Of a DNA stretch of 64,000 nucleotides, positions 53,392 to 62,302 are shown in pieces; the stretch's first letter is position 1, and each line of letters starts with the position of its first letter. The stretch spans positions 24,797 through 88,796 of the forward strand of contig JAEINR010000018.1 of the NCBI GenBank assembly GCA_016342325.1, in the 5' to 3' direction. The notes below the pieces were generated by a model. That model was not told the DNA's origin and searched no databases. It saw nothing but the letters and a program-made list of their open reading frames with translations. Source of the DNA: Desulfobacterium sp. GTDB taxonomy: Bacteria; Desulfobacterota; Desulfobacteria; Desulfobacterales; Desulfobacteraceae. The translations under genes and the position numbers were made by a program.

Positions 53392-53916
53392 ATGCTGTTG
53401 GAAAATTACACCATGGAAATATTCAAATCCAAATGCCAGCCAGGGGCTTTGGGGGTTCATTGCTTTGCCCATCTTGAGCAGGATGTCAGTGAAGCCCTTC
53501 CCTACTTGAATTCCGTGCTTGGCGGATTTGAATACTTCACAGACCCGCCGGCGGTGACCTTCAAGGCCCATGGGAAGCTGATCACCGTGCATGGAAAAAA
53601 AATCGCCGTCAATGCCCTCAAGGATGAAGAAGAGGCGGCAAAGATTGTCCAGTGGCTCAAAAATGAGATCAACCAAGCCTGGGAAGAGCGGGACACCATT
53701 GAGCCCTGCTATACCGGGATGCCCAGGCCGGGGATCGTTGAGATCCTTAAACGCCTGCCAAAGACCAATTGCAGGGAGTGTAGGGAGCCGACCTGTCTGG
53801 TGTTTGCCACAAGAATCGCTGAAGGGGCCAGGGGAATCGATGATTGCTCCCAGTTAAAAGAAGAGGCAAACACGGAACTGTCCAACTATCTGGCCCGGTT
53901 CAACTTGGATATTTAA
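53392..53916 (+). CDS. Iron-sulfur protein of the ars-type cluster
   Basis: Protein of 174 residues. The C-terminal part LPKTNCRECREPTCLVFATR...IDDC (C-x2-C-x4-C-x16-C) is the Fe-S domain of PF04060 type found in corrinoid/Fe-S proteins. The N-terminal ~100 residues are uncharacterised. CCGGAGGAGAGGCAT precedes the ATG. It is probably an electron donor for the thiol relay or for a dearsenation step, but that is inference. Confidence 0.82.
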   Translation: MLLENYTMEIFKSKCQPGALGVHCFAHLEQDVSEALPYLNSVLGGFEYFTDPPAVTFKAHGKLITVHGKKIAVNALKDEEEAAKIVQWLKNEINQAWEERDTIEPCYTGMPRPGIVEILKRLPKTNCRECREPTCLVFATRIAEGARGIDDCSQLKEEANTELSNYLARFNLDI

Positions 53917-53924
53917 AACGCTTG

Positions 53925-53986
53925 GGGACGTAAGACGCTTGGGGACGCCCATAAAATTATAAGTTTCTCCCCAACCCAAGGGGAGA
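53925..53986. repeat. REP-like element upstream of feoAB
   Basis: ACGCTTGGGGACG occurs twice in tandem, followed by ATAAGTTTCTCCCC and a TCTCCCC/GGGGAGA hairpin (53966-53972/53980-53986). Elements of this look are known from REP-type families mobilised by RAYT transposases; no transposase gene is nearby. Confidence 0.45.
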
Positions 53987-54067
53987 CGCCCCCTTTTATC
54001 CTCAGTCCGATCTAATTCGTTATTAACCCGCCACCCCAAATTATACCCTACTTGATAATATGCCAAG

Positions 54068-54106
54068 GACCGATCGGGATTTTTATTGCCCTGGTCGGTC
54101 TTTTTT
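54068..54106 (+). terminator. Intrinsic terminator before feoAB
   Basis: GACCGA (54068-54073) with TCGGTC (54095-54100), inner GGG/CCC pairing, then six T. It ends the ars-type cluster transcript. Confidence 0.8.
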
Positions 54107-54107
54107 G

Positions 54108-54142
54108 TTTGATCACCATCAAAAAGTTTGCTATAACAAACT
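54108..54142 (+). promoter_or_regulatory. feoAB promoter with two dyads
   Basis: TTGATC (54109-54114), 17-base spacer, TATAAC (54132-54137). Dyad TTTGAT-N4-ATCAAA (54108-54123) covers the -35 and dyad AGTTTG-N6-CAAACT (54125-54142) covers the -10. Neither looks like a classical Fur box; a DtxR/IdeR-type or other iron regulator may bind. Confidence 0.6.
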
Positions 54143-54196
54143 AATTCTGGCTACATCAATGTTAATCAAACGATCAAAAAATATTTTGGAGAATCC

Positions 54197-54439
54197 ATGA
54201 GCAACACGATCAACCTGAGAGAGATGCAGGTAAACCAAACCGGAATCATCAAGTCGGTGGGAGCCACAGGAGAACTCGGCAGAAGAATAAGGGACATGGG
54301 ACTTGTCCCCAACACCGCAATCCGGATCGTGGGAAGGGCGCCGTTAAAGGATCCGGTGGCCTTACGCCTCTTAGATTTCACCATCACCCTTAGAAACAAC
54401 GAAGCCGATTTCATCACGGTTGATCCCACAGGAGAATAG
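54197..54439 (+). CDS. feoA: FeoA-domain protein
   Basis: SH3-like protein of 80 residues: VNQTGIIKSVGATGELGRRIRDMGLVPNT is the FeoA core. It supports ferrous iron uptake by FeoB. GGAGAATCC precedes the ATG, and its stop is one base before the FeoB start. Confidence 0.93.
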   Translation: MSNTINLREMQVNQTGIIKSVGATGELGRRIRDMGLVPNTAIRIVGRAPLKDPVALRLLDFTITLRNNEADFITVDPTGE

Positions 54440-54440
54440 T

Positions 54441-56609
54441 ATGACAGCCACCATCACCGCAGCCCTCGCAGGCAACCCCAACTGTGGCAAGACCACCCTG
54501 TTCAACGCCCTGACCGGGGCCCGCCAGCATGTGGGAAACTACCCCGGCGTTACCGTTGAGAAACGATCCGGCAATGTAAAAACAGACACTGCCAGCATGA
54601 ACGTGGTCGACCTTCCCGGCACCTATTCCCTGACCGCCTACTCCCCGGAAGAGCTTGTGGCAAGGGATTTCATTGTGGATGAACGTCCCCAGGTCGTTAT
54701 CAATGTCCTGGACGCCACAAGCCTTGAGCGAAACCTCTATCTCACCATCCAGTTCATGGAACTGGGGGCTCCCATGGTGCTGGCCCTGAACATGATGGAC
54801 GCCGTCAAAAAGCAGGGAAAAACCATCGACGTAGACAAGCTGTCAACCCTTCTCGGGTTTCCCGTTGTGGAGACTGTTGCACGGACGGGCCTTGGGAAAA
54901 ACGCCCTGGTGCAGCAGGCCATTGCCTTTGCCCGGCAAAAAGAGAAGACCTGGCAGCCCCTTCACATCTCCTACGGACCAGTCCTCGATCCCATACTCAA
55001 TGACATGGAGGAGGTCATCCGGGAAAGCAGTTTTATGGACCAGCGCTTTCCTTCAAGGTGGATCGCCCTGAAATACCTGGAGGAGGACGAGCAGGTCCTG
55101 AAACTGGGCGAGGCCTCGGGCGCCAAGGGCCACCAGCAATTGAAAACAGTTGCAGACAAGGCAAAGGAAAAATGTTTTACCACCCTGGATGTGGGGCCGG
55201 AGGCCGTGATCGCCGATTTCAGGTACGGCCACATCGCATCCATGATGAAACAGGGGGTGGTCAAGGGAGACACCACCCATCAGAGAATCCATCTTTCCGA
55301 CAAGATCGACCGGGTGGTGACCGACCAGTTCCTCGGCCCCATCATCATGCTCGCCACCCTCTACGGCATCTTCTACATCACCTTTCCCATCGGCGAAATC
55401 CCCATGGGGTGGGTGGAGGCGTTCTTTGGATGGCTCACCAACGCTGCCACGGCCATCATCCCGGAAAGCCTTCTCCAGTCCCTTGTGGTTGACGGCATCA
55501 TCGGCGGCGTGGGAGGGGTTATGGGATTTGTGCCCCTGATCATGGTGATGTTCATGGCGATCACCATCCTGGAGGACCTGGGATACATGGCCCGGATGGC
55601 CTACATGATGGACAGGGTATTAAGGATGTTCGGCCTCCACGGTGCCTCCCTCATGCCCTTTATCATCTCCGGGGGCATCCCGGGCGGGTGCGCCGTGCCC
55701 GGCGTCATGGCGGCCAGGACATTGAGGAGCCCAAGGGAGAAACTCGCCACCATCCTGACGGCCCCGTTCATGAACTGCGGCGCCAAGGTGCCGGTGTTCC
55801 TCCTTCTTTCAGCGGCCTTTTTTCCAGACAATGCAGCCAGGGTGATGTTCGTCATCACCATCATCAGCTGGGTGGTGGCCCTTTTGGTGGCCAAGCTATT
55901 GCGCACCACCGTGATCAAAGGAGAATCCACCCCCTTTGTCATGGAGCTCCCACCCTACCGGATCCCCACCCTCAAAGGCGTGTTGATCCACACCTGGGAA
56001 CGGGCCTGGCAGTATATGAAAAAGGCGGGCACCGTTATCCTCGGCATCTCAATCCTGATCTGGGCCGCCATGACCTTTCCAGGCCTTCCGGATGAATCCG
56101 CCAACACCTTCCAGGAGCAGCGGACTGGGGTTGAAGCAACCCTTGCAGCAGGAACCACGGACCAGCAACGGTCAGCCCTTGAAAAGGATCTCATGGCCAT
56201 CGACAACGCAGAGGCCCAGGCCGCCCTCAAATACTCAGTGGCGGGAAGGATCGGCTCGGCCTTTGAGCCGGTTTCAAAGCTTGCCGGGTTTGACTGGCGG
56301 ACCAACATCGCCCTCCTGGGCGGATTTGCCGCAAAAGAGGTGATCATCTCCTCCCTTGGCACAGCCTATTCCATGGGGGATGTGGACCCGGAAGCGTCTG
56401 AAGGACTCGGCGCCCGGCTTGCAAACGATCCCACGTGGAGCAGGGCCACGGCCATGAGCCTCATGATCTTCGTGCTACTCTATGCTCCCTGCTTTGTCAC
56501 CGTTGCCGTCATCGGCAGGGAGACATCCTGGAAATGGGCAGGCTTCAGTGTGGTCTTCAACACCAGCCTTGCCTTTACCCTCTCCGTGATCGTCTACCAA
56601 ATCATGTAA
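54441..56609 (+). CDS. feoB: Ferrous iron transporter FeoB
   Basis: Inner-membrane Fe(II) transporter of 722 residues. The N-terminal G domain has G1 GNPNCGKTTLFN, G3 DLPGTYSL and G4 NMMD; the membrane part has two Gate motifs (PFIISGGIPGGCAVPGVMAA and TAPFMNCGAKVPVFLLL) with the conserved Cys residues. CAGGAGAATAGT precedes ATG 54441. With feoA it indicates growth where iron is ferrous. Confidence 0.97.
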   Translation: MTATITAALAGNPNCGKTTLFNALTGARQHVGNYPGVTVEKRSGNVKTDTASMNVVDLPGTYSLTAYSPEELVARDFIVDERPQVVINVLDATSLERNLYLTIQFMELGAPMVLALNMMDAVKKQGKTIDVDKLSTLLGFPVVETVARTGLGKNALVQQAIAFARQKEKTWQPLHISYGPVLDPILNDMEEVIRESSFMDQRFPSRWIALKYLEEDEQVLKLGEASGAKGHQQLKTVADKAKEKCFTTLDVGPEAVIADFRYGHIASMMKQGVVKGDTTHQRIHLSDKIDRVVTDQFLGPIIMLATLYGIFYITFPIGEIPMGWVEAFFGWLTNAATAIIPESLLQSLVVDGIIGGVGGVMGFVPLIMVMFMAITILEDLGYMARMAYMMDRVLRMFGLHGASLMPFIISGGIPGGCAVPGVMAARTLRSPREKLATILTAPFMNCGAKVPVFLLLSAAFFPDNAARVMFVITIISWVVALLVAKLLRTTVIKGESTPFVMELPPYRIPTLKGVLIHTWERAWQYMKKAGTVILGISILIWAAMTFPGLPDESANTFQEQRTGVEATLAAGTTDQQRSALEKDLMAIDNAEAQAALKYSVAGRIGSAFEPVSKLAGFDWRTNIALLGGFAAKEVIISSLGTAYSMGDVDPEASEGLGARLANDPTWSRATAMSLMIFVLLYAPCFVTVAVIGRETSWKWAGFSVVFNTSLAFTLSVIVYQIM

Positions 56610-56614
56610 CAACA

Positions 56615-56645
56615 GGGGTCAGGTCTACCGTGTAGACCTGACCCC
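56615..56645. repeat. Perfect 14-bp hairpin, REP-like or bidirectional terminator
   Basis: GGGGTCAGGTCTAC and GTAGACCTGACCCC with loop CGT, between the convergent feoB and EamA genes. It may terminate both; similar GGGGTCAGGTC repeats occur as REP-like units in other genomes. Confidence 0.65.
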
Positions 56646-56652
56646 GCTTCCG

Positions 56653-57597
56653 CTAACCTTCCGACGCCATGCGCAATTGTTCCGGTGTGAGCGTGTCCTC
56701 TTCTTTGTTCAACTGTAAAACAATGATCACCAGGATCACCAGGACAGCGCCTGCGATCTGCAGCGGTTCCATGGATTCTCCAAGGAACAGGTAGGCGATC
56801 AATCCTGCTGCGATGGGTTCCAGGGTGGCAGTAATACCGGCCCGGGCAGAGCGGATGAGACTGATCCCCTTAAAATAGAGTGTAAACGGCACAACCGTCC
56901 CAAAGATACCGATAAAGCAAATCCATCCCCACTGGGCAACACTGTATTCCAATTGAAAGGCGCTGAACGGCTTTTCTACGAGGTTCCAGATCACTGCGGC
57001 AACCAGCAAGGCATAGAAGGTTATGGTGATGGGACTATACTTGCGCATGCCATACTCTCCGTACATGGAGTAAAAGGCAAAAGAGCAGGCAGCAAGAATA
57101 CCTGCCACGACACCCATTCGATTCATGGAGAACAGCTCCAGGTTATAGGCCCCCACAACCAGGTAACACCCTGCGGTTGAAGCCACGATGGCGGCCAGGG
57201 TGATCTTGCTGATCTTCTCTTTTAAGACAAACGCCGAATAGAGAATAATCAAAACCGGGGCCTGGTATTGCAGGAGTATGGCCGATGCAACATTGATTTT
57301 GCTGATGGCAAGGAGATAGGTGTATTGAACTGCGGCCATGCCAAAGGTGCCCAAAAACATCACATAGGGCAGATCCTTGAAGGCGATCTTCAGCAGATGC
57401 CGGGAAAAAATCACGATCCATAGAAATAACGCCAGGCTGGCCATGGTCACACGAATTTGAACCAGCTGATCCGGAGAGACTCCGGCATTGAATAGAAACT
57501 TTGAGGCAGACCCTGCAGAAGCCCACAGGATGGCGGCCGTCACCACATAAATATATCCAAGTTTTGAAACACTCGCTGTTTTTGAATTCACCATCAT
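56653..57597 (-). CDS. EamA/DMT-family transporter
   Basis: Ten-helix membrane transporter of 314 residues with two EamA repeats; each starts with a hydrophobic segment (YIYVVTAAILWASAGSASKF and AGILAACSFAFYSMYGEYG) and ends with a GxxxxAxxxxxP-like region. Likely a metabolite exporter; substrate unknown. GGAGATC precedes ATGATG, so 57597 or 57594 is the start. Confidence 0.9.
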   Translation of the reverse strand: MMVNSKTASVSKLGYIYVVTAAILWASAGSASKFLFNAGVSPDQLVQIRVTMASLALFLWIVIFSRHLLKIAFKDLPYVMFLGTFGMAAVQYTYLLAISKINVASAILLQYQAPVLIILYSAFVLKEKISKITLAAIVASTAGCYLVVGAYNLELFSMNRMGVVAGILAACSFAFYSMYGEYGMRKYSPITITFYALLVAAVIWNLVEKPFSAFQLEYSVAQWGWICFIGIFGTVVPFTLYFKGISLIRSARAGITATLEPIAAGLIAYLFLGESMEPLQIAGAVLVILVIIVLQLNKEEDTLTPEQLRMASEG

Positions 57598-57606
57598 GAT
57601 CTCCGG

Positions 57607-57873
57607 CTAACTATCAAATTTAAAACGCAAAATGGGCCCATGGCAAGGCCCCAGGAAAAAGGGAGGATCGTTTTGGACAAAAAAGAGGGCACAGTCGTCG
57701 TTGGAATCAAAGGCGGTCAGGATGACCACCTTGGGTGGGGGCGGTGCCGTTACATGGCAGGGAAGCGGAAATGCATAGGCCATGCTCCCCCTGTCGCGGC
57801 TTGCTTTAAAAGCATGTACATGCTTGATCGCAAAGGCATTGGTGTCGATCTTGAGTCGGGTTAAACAATCCAT
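57607..57873 (-). CDS. Possible small protein upstream of the EamA gene
   Basis: Frame of 88 residues with a repeat-free, somewhat globular sequence (KVVILTAFDSNDDCALFFVQ). No ribosome site is visible at the ATG. A TTGACA lies upstream at 57905-57910 but without a good -10. The coding status is doubtful; no family recognised. Confidence 0.28.
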   Translation of the reverse strand: MDCLTRLKIDTNAFAIKHVHAFKASRDRGSMAYAFPLPCHVTAPPPPKVVILTAFDSNDDCALFFVQNDPPFFLGPCHGPILRFKFDS

Positions 57874-58009
57874 GGCCCAATGTAAAACAGTATTTTTCCA
57901 TCCCTGTCAACACTATTTCACCGTTGCGATGGAATCACGGCCAAGGGGAGAGTCCGGGGCAGGCGGTATGGGACGCCTGCCCCGGCAATTCGGGGAGTCA
58001 GGTTGCTTG

Positions 58010-58360
58010 TCAACAGGCACTTGCCGCTAAAAAACAGTCGCGACGACGCTCCCCTGGGATTTTTTTCTCAGACAGGGTCTGGAAATAGTCCAGGCCGCTG
58101 TGGGTACCCTCCTGGTCCCGGATCAACACGTTTTTTCCTTCAACCAGGAACCGTGGAACCAGATTCACGATCATGTCGGCACCAAAGGGCACCACGGTTG
58201 ACAGCTCCCGGGTGTCGATGAGCAGCTTGCCAAGCCCGTGGAAACGGGTCAGGATGGTGTTGGCGAGTTGCCAGGCAGAACTGCCGTCAAACACACCGGA
58301 AAGATTAATAAACAGACCATTTTTAAGGATGCGGTATTTCATTGAGAATCTGCGATTCAT
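58010..58360 (-). CDS. STAS-like protein
   Basis: Protein of 116 residues that resembles an anti-sigma-factor antagonist: NGLFINLSGVFDGSSAWQLAN, then a LLIDTRELSTVVPFGADMI strand-helix pair. The canonical phosphorylatable Ser position is not clear (PFGAD). GGGAGGCTGTT precedes the ATG. It lies 13 bases behind the DUF2325 gene. Confidence 0.72.
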   Translation of the reverse strand: MNRRFSMKYRILKNGLFINLSGVFDGSSAWQLANTILTRFHGLGKLLIDTRELSTVVPFGADMIVNLVPRFLVEGKNVLIRDQEGTHSGLDYFQTLSEKKIPGERRRDCFLAASAC

Positions 58361-58373
58361 AACAGCCTCCCCC

Positions 58374-59537
58374 TCAATTTACTGGGCATTGTTCCTGGGT
58401 TGTTTCAAGGCCGGATGCTGTAAAGACAGTGGAGATGGCAGCCAGGCTTGAACCGGGTATCATGTGTATGTCCTTGTTGTGTTTGTTGCAAAATTGCTTG
58501 ACCTTGATACAGGCGTTGTGGCTGTTGTGGTTGACCGGGCAGATCACCAGGTCCGACCGCTTCACCCGTGCCTCAAGGTTGTTTTTACCGTTTCGGATTC
58601 TCCCGGAGTGGTAATCAAAAATACCGCCCTTTGACTCCACGATCTTCCGGTACAGCTCCTTTAGCTTTGTCAGCCCGCCCACGATGAGAATCCGCTTGGA
58701 ACAGGCATCAAAGTTGGGACAGGCCTCTTTGGTGCACAGGGTCGATGCCTGGACCCGGGCAAAACCGGCAATGAGCTGATTGAGTTCCTGCTCAAGCTGG
58801 TCACCCTTGGATGTGCTCTCAAACATCCTGATTTCCGCCTTTCTCCGTTCCCGCTCCAGCCTGCGGATCTCCTTGTCCCGGCAGGCGAGCCGCCGTTCCA
58901 GGGTTTCTATCCGATCCCCTGGATCTTTTCCCCCGGGCGGGTCAACCGGTTCAGGAGTGGGGGCAACCGTTTTTTTAGCAACCGCCGCCTTGAGCCGGAT
59001 ATTTTCATCAACGAAATCCCCATTGCGGTGTTTCTCCCGGGCCAGGAGCGCCGTGAGCGTGTCGGTTTTTTCAATGGCAGCGTCCCTGCTCCGGAAACTT
59101 GCCGCCATGGCGGTCATGGCCCTGTAGCCGGCCATGTGAACATCGCCGTACACCATGACCAAAAAATCTGGGGACAGATCGTTGCGCAGGGCGGCCACAT
59201 AAAACAAGGCAGGCATGTCATCGGTGAGAACCGCCTTGGTCCAGGCCTTTTTAAACGTTGCCTCATCCATGGCGCCAAACCGGTCAACCGCTTTGGCATA
59301 CTTGTTTCTCAAAAAGCGGTCCGCCTTTTCAGCAGTCCTGTTCTTTTCCCCTATTTTCGCCATGATCGCCTGGTGGAGCCCATAGGTATCCATTGCCGCC
59401 CCCCTTTGATTGCCAGGGGTTTTCAGCATTTTTTTGATCTCAAAATCCGAAAAGCAGAACCCGGCCACGGGACAGACAAAGCTGGAGTGCATCTCCCAAA
59501 GGGGTATCAAATTCTCTTCTGTTTGCCGGGTTGCCAT
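58374..59537 (-). CDS. DUF2325 domain protein
   Basis: Protein of 387 residues. The C-terminal DUF2325 domain (about 275-375) has RILIVGGLTKLKELYRKIVE and DLVICPVNHNSHNACIKVK. The middle is a coiled coil (about 160-260), and the N-terminus is helical. DUF2325 proteins often occur with redox or stress genes but have no known activity. AAAAGGAGGAAGGCAG precedes the ATG. Confidence 0.85.
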   Translation of the reverse strand: MATRQTEENLIPLWEMHSSFVCPVAGFCFSDFEIKKMLKTPGNQRGAAMDTYGLHQAIMAKIGEKNRTAEKADRFLRNKYAKAVDRFGAMDEATFKKAWTKAVLTDDMPALFYVAALRNDLSPDFLVMVYGDVHMAGYRAMTAMAASFRSRDAAIEKTDTLTALLAREKHRNGDFVDENIRLKAAVAKKTVAPTPEPVDPPGGKDPGDRIETLERRLACRDKEIRRLERERRKAEIRMFESTSKGDQLEQELNQLIAGFARVQASTLCTKEACPNFDACSKRILIVGGLTKLKELYRKIVESKGGIFDYHSGRIRNGKNNLEARVKRSDLVICPVNHNSHNACIKVKQFCNKHNKDIHMIPGSSLAAISTVFTASGLETTQEQCPVN

Positions 59538-59667
59538 CTGCCTTCCTCCTTTTCTTTGTGTAACCGGCGCCTAACTTAGCGACACTTACATTTGTTTGGA
59601 TTGACTAACTTTATGTGGAGATTAATAAAGAATTTCGCATCTGTCAAGAAAAAAGATGGCCCTTGCA

Positions 59668-59856
59668 TCACAGGGCCGCCAGGGCGACGGCAATCCCAAT
59701 GGACACCAGATACCAGAACAAAACCTTGATGATGCCCGCCCCCACGGGCAGGGCCGCCGGCGCCCAATGCCCCTTCTCCTTGCCGGGAGCCGGTCCCGTA
59801 TCCTCGGCAGTTAAAACATAGGTTATCACTTCCATGGATCGCGATTTTTTTTCCAT
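59668..59856 (-). CDS. Small single-span membrane protein
   Basis: Protein of 62 residues with one C-terminal membrane helix (IIKVLFWYLVSIGIAVALAAL). The N-terminus is polar with basic and Pro residues. GGGAGGGGGATGAT precedes the ATG. It diverges from a LysR regulator. Function unknown. Confidence 0.55.
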   Translation of the reverse strand: MEKKSRSMEVITYVLTAEDTGPAPGKEKGHWAPAALPVGAGIIKVLFWYLVSIGIAVALAAL

Positions 59857-59997
59857 ATCATCCCCCTCCCGGGTAGTTAATGGTGGTGCGGGCTTGCCAA
59901 CAAATAGGTTGTATGTTCTTTACCCTTTTTGCTATAGAATGATCCAATTGTATGATCTGATAGCCATGTTCACGATTTCTGATGGAGACGGACACCT

Positions 59998-60882
59998 GTG
60001 GAATTCTACCAGCTTCGAACCTTTATCACCGTTGCCGAGGAAAAGAATCTCACCCGGGCAGCCAAGCGCATGAACACCAGCCAGCCGGCGGTGAGCGCCC
60101 ACATCAAGGCCCTGGAAGAGGAGGTGGGCCTCCCCCTGTTCAACCGGACACCCAAGGGCATGGAGATGACCCGCCACGGCCTGGCCCTTAGGGAAGACGG
60201 CATCCGGATCCTTGAGGCCGGCAGCCATTTTCTCAACCATGCTAAAGAACTCAAAAACAATCTTTCCGGAGATCTCACCATCGGCTTGAACTCCGACTCC
60301 GATTTTCTCAGGACCCAGGGTTTCTTCGCCTGGATGCACCCCCAATACCCTGGAATAAAATTCAAGATCACCCAATCCAATTCAGGCAGCATCCTCCAGG
60401 AGATAAAATCCGAAACCCTGGATGCCGGGTATTTCCTAGGTAAAAACACGGTAAAGGAGCTGGATTTCCTCCACCTGCAAACGTTTAATATAGTGATTGT
60501 GGCGCCCTCCGCCTGGAGAGAGGAGATCTGCCATGCACAATGGGCGGATCTGGCACGCCTCCCCTGGATCCAGAACCCACCCCTATGCCCCTTCCACGAT
60601 GTTTTAAGCCAGCGGTTACAGATCCTGGGCCTGGAACCGCCCTTTGCGGTCACGGCGGACCAGGAAGCCACCATCAAAAGCCTGGTTTGCGGGGAGGTCG
60701 GCCTGGCACTGCTTCTGGAACATCATGCCAGAAAGGCAGAAAAAAAAGGGGAGCTGGCCATCTGGGAGGGGGAGACCTTTTCCATTGATCTTAACTTTGG
60801 GTTTTTAAAAAGCCGCCGCCAGGACCCGGTCATGAAGGCGGTCATCCAAGGGGTTAGCCAGGTATGGGATTTGCCGGGTTAG
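59998..60882 (+). CDS. LysR-family regulator
   Basis: Regulator of 294 residues. The winged helix is at the N-terminus: LTRAAKRMNTSQPAVSAHIK. An effector domain follows with GDLTIGLNSDSDFLRTQG. The start is GTG with GGAGACGG upstream. It converges with another LysR gene and overlaps it by 29 bases at the 3' ends. A decayed partial copy of its 3' half lies at 62326-62600. Target genes unknown; the divergent small membrane protein gene is a candidate. Confidence 0.92.
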   Translation: MEFYQLRTFITVAEEKNLTRAAKRMNTSQPAVSAHIKALEEEVGLPLFNRTPKGMEMTRHGLALREDGIRILEAGSHFLNHAKELKNNLSGDLTIGLNSDSDFLRTQGFFAWMHPQYPGIKFKITQSNSGSILQEIKSETLDAGYFLGKNTVKELDFLHLQTFNIVIVAPSAWREEICHAQWADLARLPWIQNPPLCPFHDVLSQRLQILGLEPPFAVTADQEATIKSLVCGEVGLALLLEHHARKAEKKGELAIWEGETFSIDLNFGFLKSRRQDPVMKAVIQGVSQVWDLPG

Positions 60883-61750
60883 CCAGGGACAGGAACCGTT
60901 CCAGGATACTGTGATCCGCGCCTTTTTTGTAGACAAGGGAGAGGACGACCTCGGGCAGATCCCCGGATAGTTTCTTTACCACCACCCCCTTTCTTGGAGA
61001 ACGGGCCATGGACTCCGGCACCATGGAAATCCCCAGGCCTGCTGCCACAAGGGCCACGGCCGTCTGCTTGTATGTGGCCTCCTGTACGATATCCGGTGCA
61101 ATACCATGGTCATCAAAGATCTTAAACCAGGCGTCATAGAGTCTGGGCTGGATCTTCCTGGGAAAAAAGATCAGGGGCTCCCCGGCAAGATCCATGATCC
61201 TGATCTCCTTTTTTAGGGTGAGGGGATGGTCACACGCCAGGGCCAGGGCATACCGTTCCCGGTGAAAGGGCAGGCACTCAAGTCCGGGAATGGTACGGCC
61301 GAACAGCCTCACCACCCCGACATCCAGTTGGCCGTCCCCGATCTCTTTAACCTGTTCCCTGCTGGTCTTCTGGTTAAGTTCCAAAGAGACCTTGGGACAG
61401 ACCTGCTTGAACGCCTTGATGATCTCGGGAAGCCGGGTCTCCATGGCCGGTCCCACATACCCCAGGGACAACCTTCCCCTTTGCCCGGCCGCTGCTTCCC
61501 TGACATGCCGTTGGGCCACCCCTACCCGGCAAAGGATATCCTGGGCGTCCTGCTTCAGCACCTCACCGGCCCGGGTCAGGCGCACCTCTCGTTTGGTTCT
61601 CACAAAGAGCTTTGTGCCCAGCTCCTCCTCCAGTTTCATGATCTGCTGGCTCAACGGCGGCTGGGAGATGTGGAGCCGCTCTGCCGCCCGTCCAAAATGA
61701 AGTTCCTCTGCCACCGCAAGAAAATACCGCAAAAGCCGGGTCTCCAGCAT
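60854..61750 (-). CDS. LysR-family regulator (CbnR/BenM-like)
   Basis: Regulator of 298 residues. Helix-turn-helix: FGRAAERLHISQPPLSQQI. The effector domain begins RGRLSLGYVGPAMETRLPEI. It diverges from a carboxymuconolactone decarboxylase-like gene at 61925, a likely target. It overlaps the convergent LysR gene tail by 29 bases. A fragment of it is found again at about 62626-62715. Confidence 0.92.
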   Translation of the reverse strand: MLETRLLRYFLAVAEELHFGRAAERLHISQPPLSQQIMKLEEELGTKLFVRTKREVRLTRAGEVLKQDAQDILCRVGVAQRHVREAAAGQRGRLSLGYVGPAMETRLPEIIKAFKQVCPKVSLELNQKTSREQVKEIGDGQLDVGVVRLFGRTIPGLECLPFHRERYALALACDHPLTLKKEIRIMDLAGEPLIFFPRKIQPRLYDAWFKIFDDHGIAPDIVQEATYKQTAVALVAAGLGISMVPESMARSPRKGVVVKKLSGDLPEVVLSLVYKKGADHSILERFLSLANPANPIPG

Positions 61751-61924
61751 CTTTACCCTCCCTTTCCCTTAACCAGGACCACGGTCACCCCAGCTCTTTA
61801 ATATGCATTGGATATTAAAAACCACTTATATATATATTAGACATATCACGCTTTCTCCCATACGCTCAACCCCACCTGGAGCAAATGAAGTCACTTACAC
61901 CCACCCAAATAAAAAGGAGCACCC

Positions 61925-62302
61925 ATGGAACGATATGATAAAGGCTTGGAAAAATTAAAAGAGGTTGACGGCAAGGCAGGAGAGCAGGTGGTCGCATCCC
62001 TCAAGGAAATCGCACCGGATCTTGGCAAATATGTTATCGAGTATCCGTTTGGGGATATCTATGCCCGGCCCGGGCTTTCCCTTAAACAGCGGGAGCTCAT
62101 CACCATTGCCGCACTGGGGGCCATGGGCAATGCCCAGCCCCAGCTCAAGGTCCATATCCGGGGCGCCCTGAATGTAGGGCTGACCCGGGAAGAAATCGTG
62201 GAAACCTTTATCCAGCTTTCGGTGTATGCGGGATTTCCCGCTGCCCTCAATGCTGTCTTTGCCGCAGAAGCGGTTTTCAATGAACAAGAAACGCCTGGTT
62301 AA
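61925..62302 (+). CDS. Carboxymuconolactone decarboxylase-family protein
   Basis: Protein of 125 residues of the CMD/AhpD-like helical fold. RPGLSLKQRELITIAALGAMGNAQPQL is the core, followed by HIRGALNVGLTREEIVETFIQ. It lacks the CxxC of AhpD, so it is of the gamma-carboxymuconolactone decarboxylase-like type without peroxidase activity. AAAAAGGAGCACCC precedes the ATG. Probably regulated by the divergent LysR. Confidence 0.92.
   Translation: MERYDKGLEKLKEVDGKAGEQVVASLKEIAPDLGKYVIEYPFGDIYARPGLSLKQRELITIAALGAMGNAQPQLKVHIRGALNVGLTREEIVETFIQLSVYAGFPAALNAVFAAEAVFNEQETPG

Noticed and set aside
53925..53986. Possible insertion sequence end
   Set aside because: No transposase gene and no target duplication are visible; described as a REP-like repeat instead.
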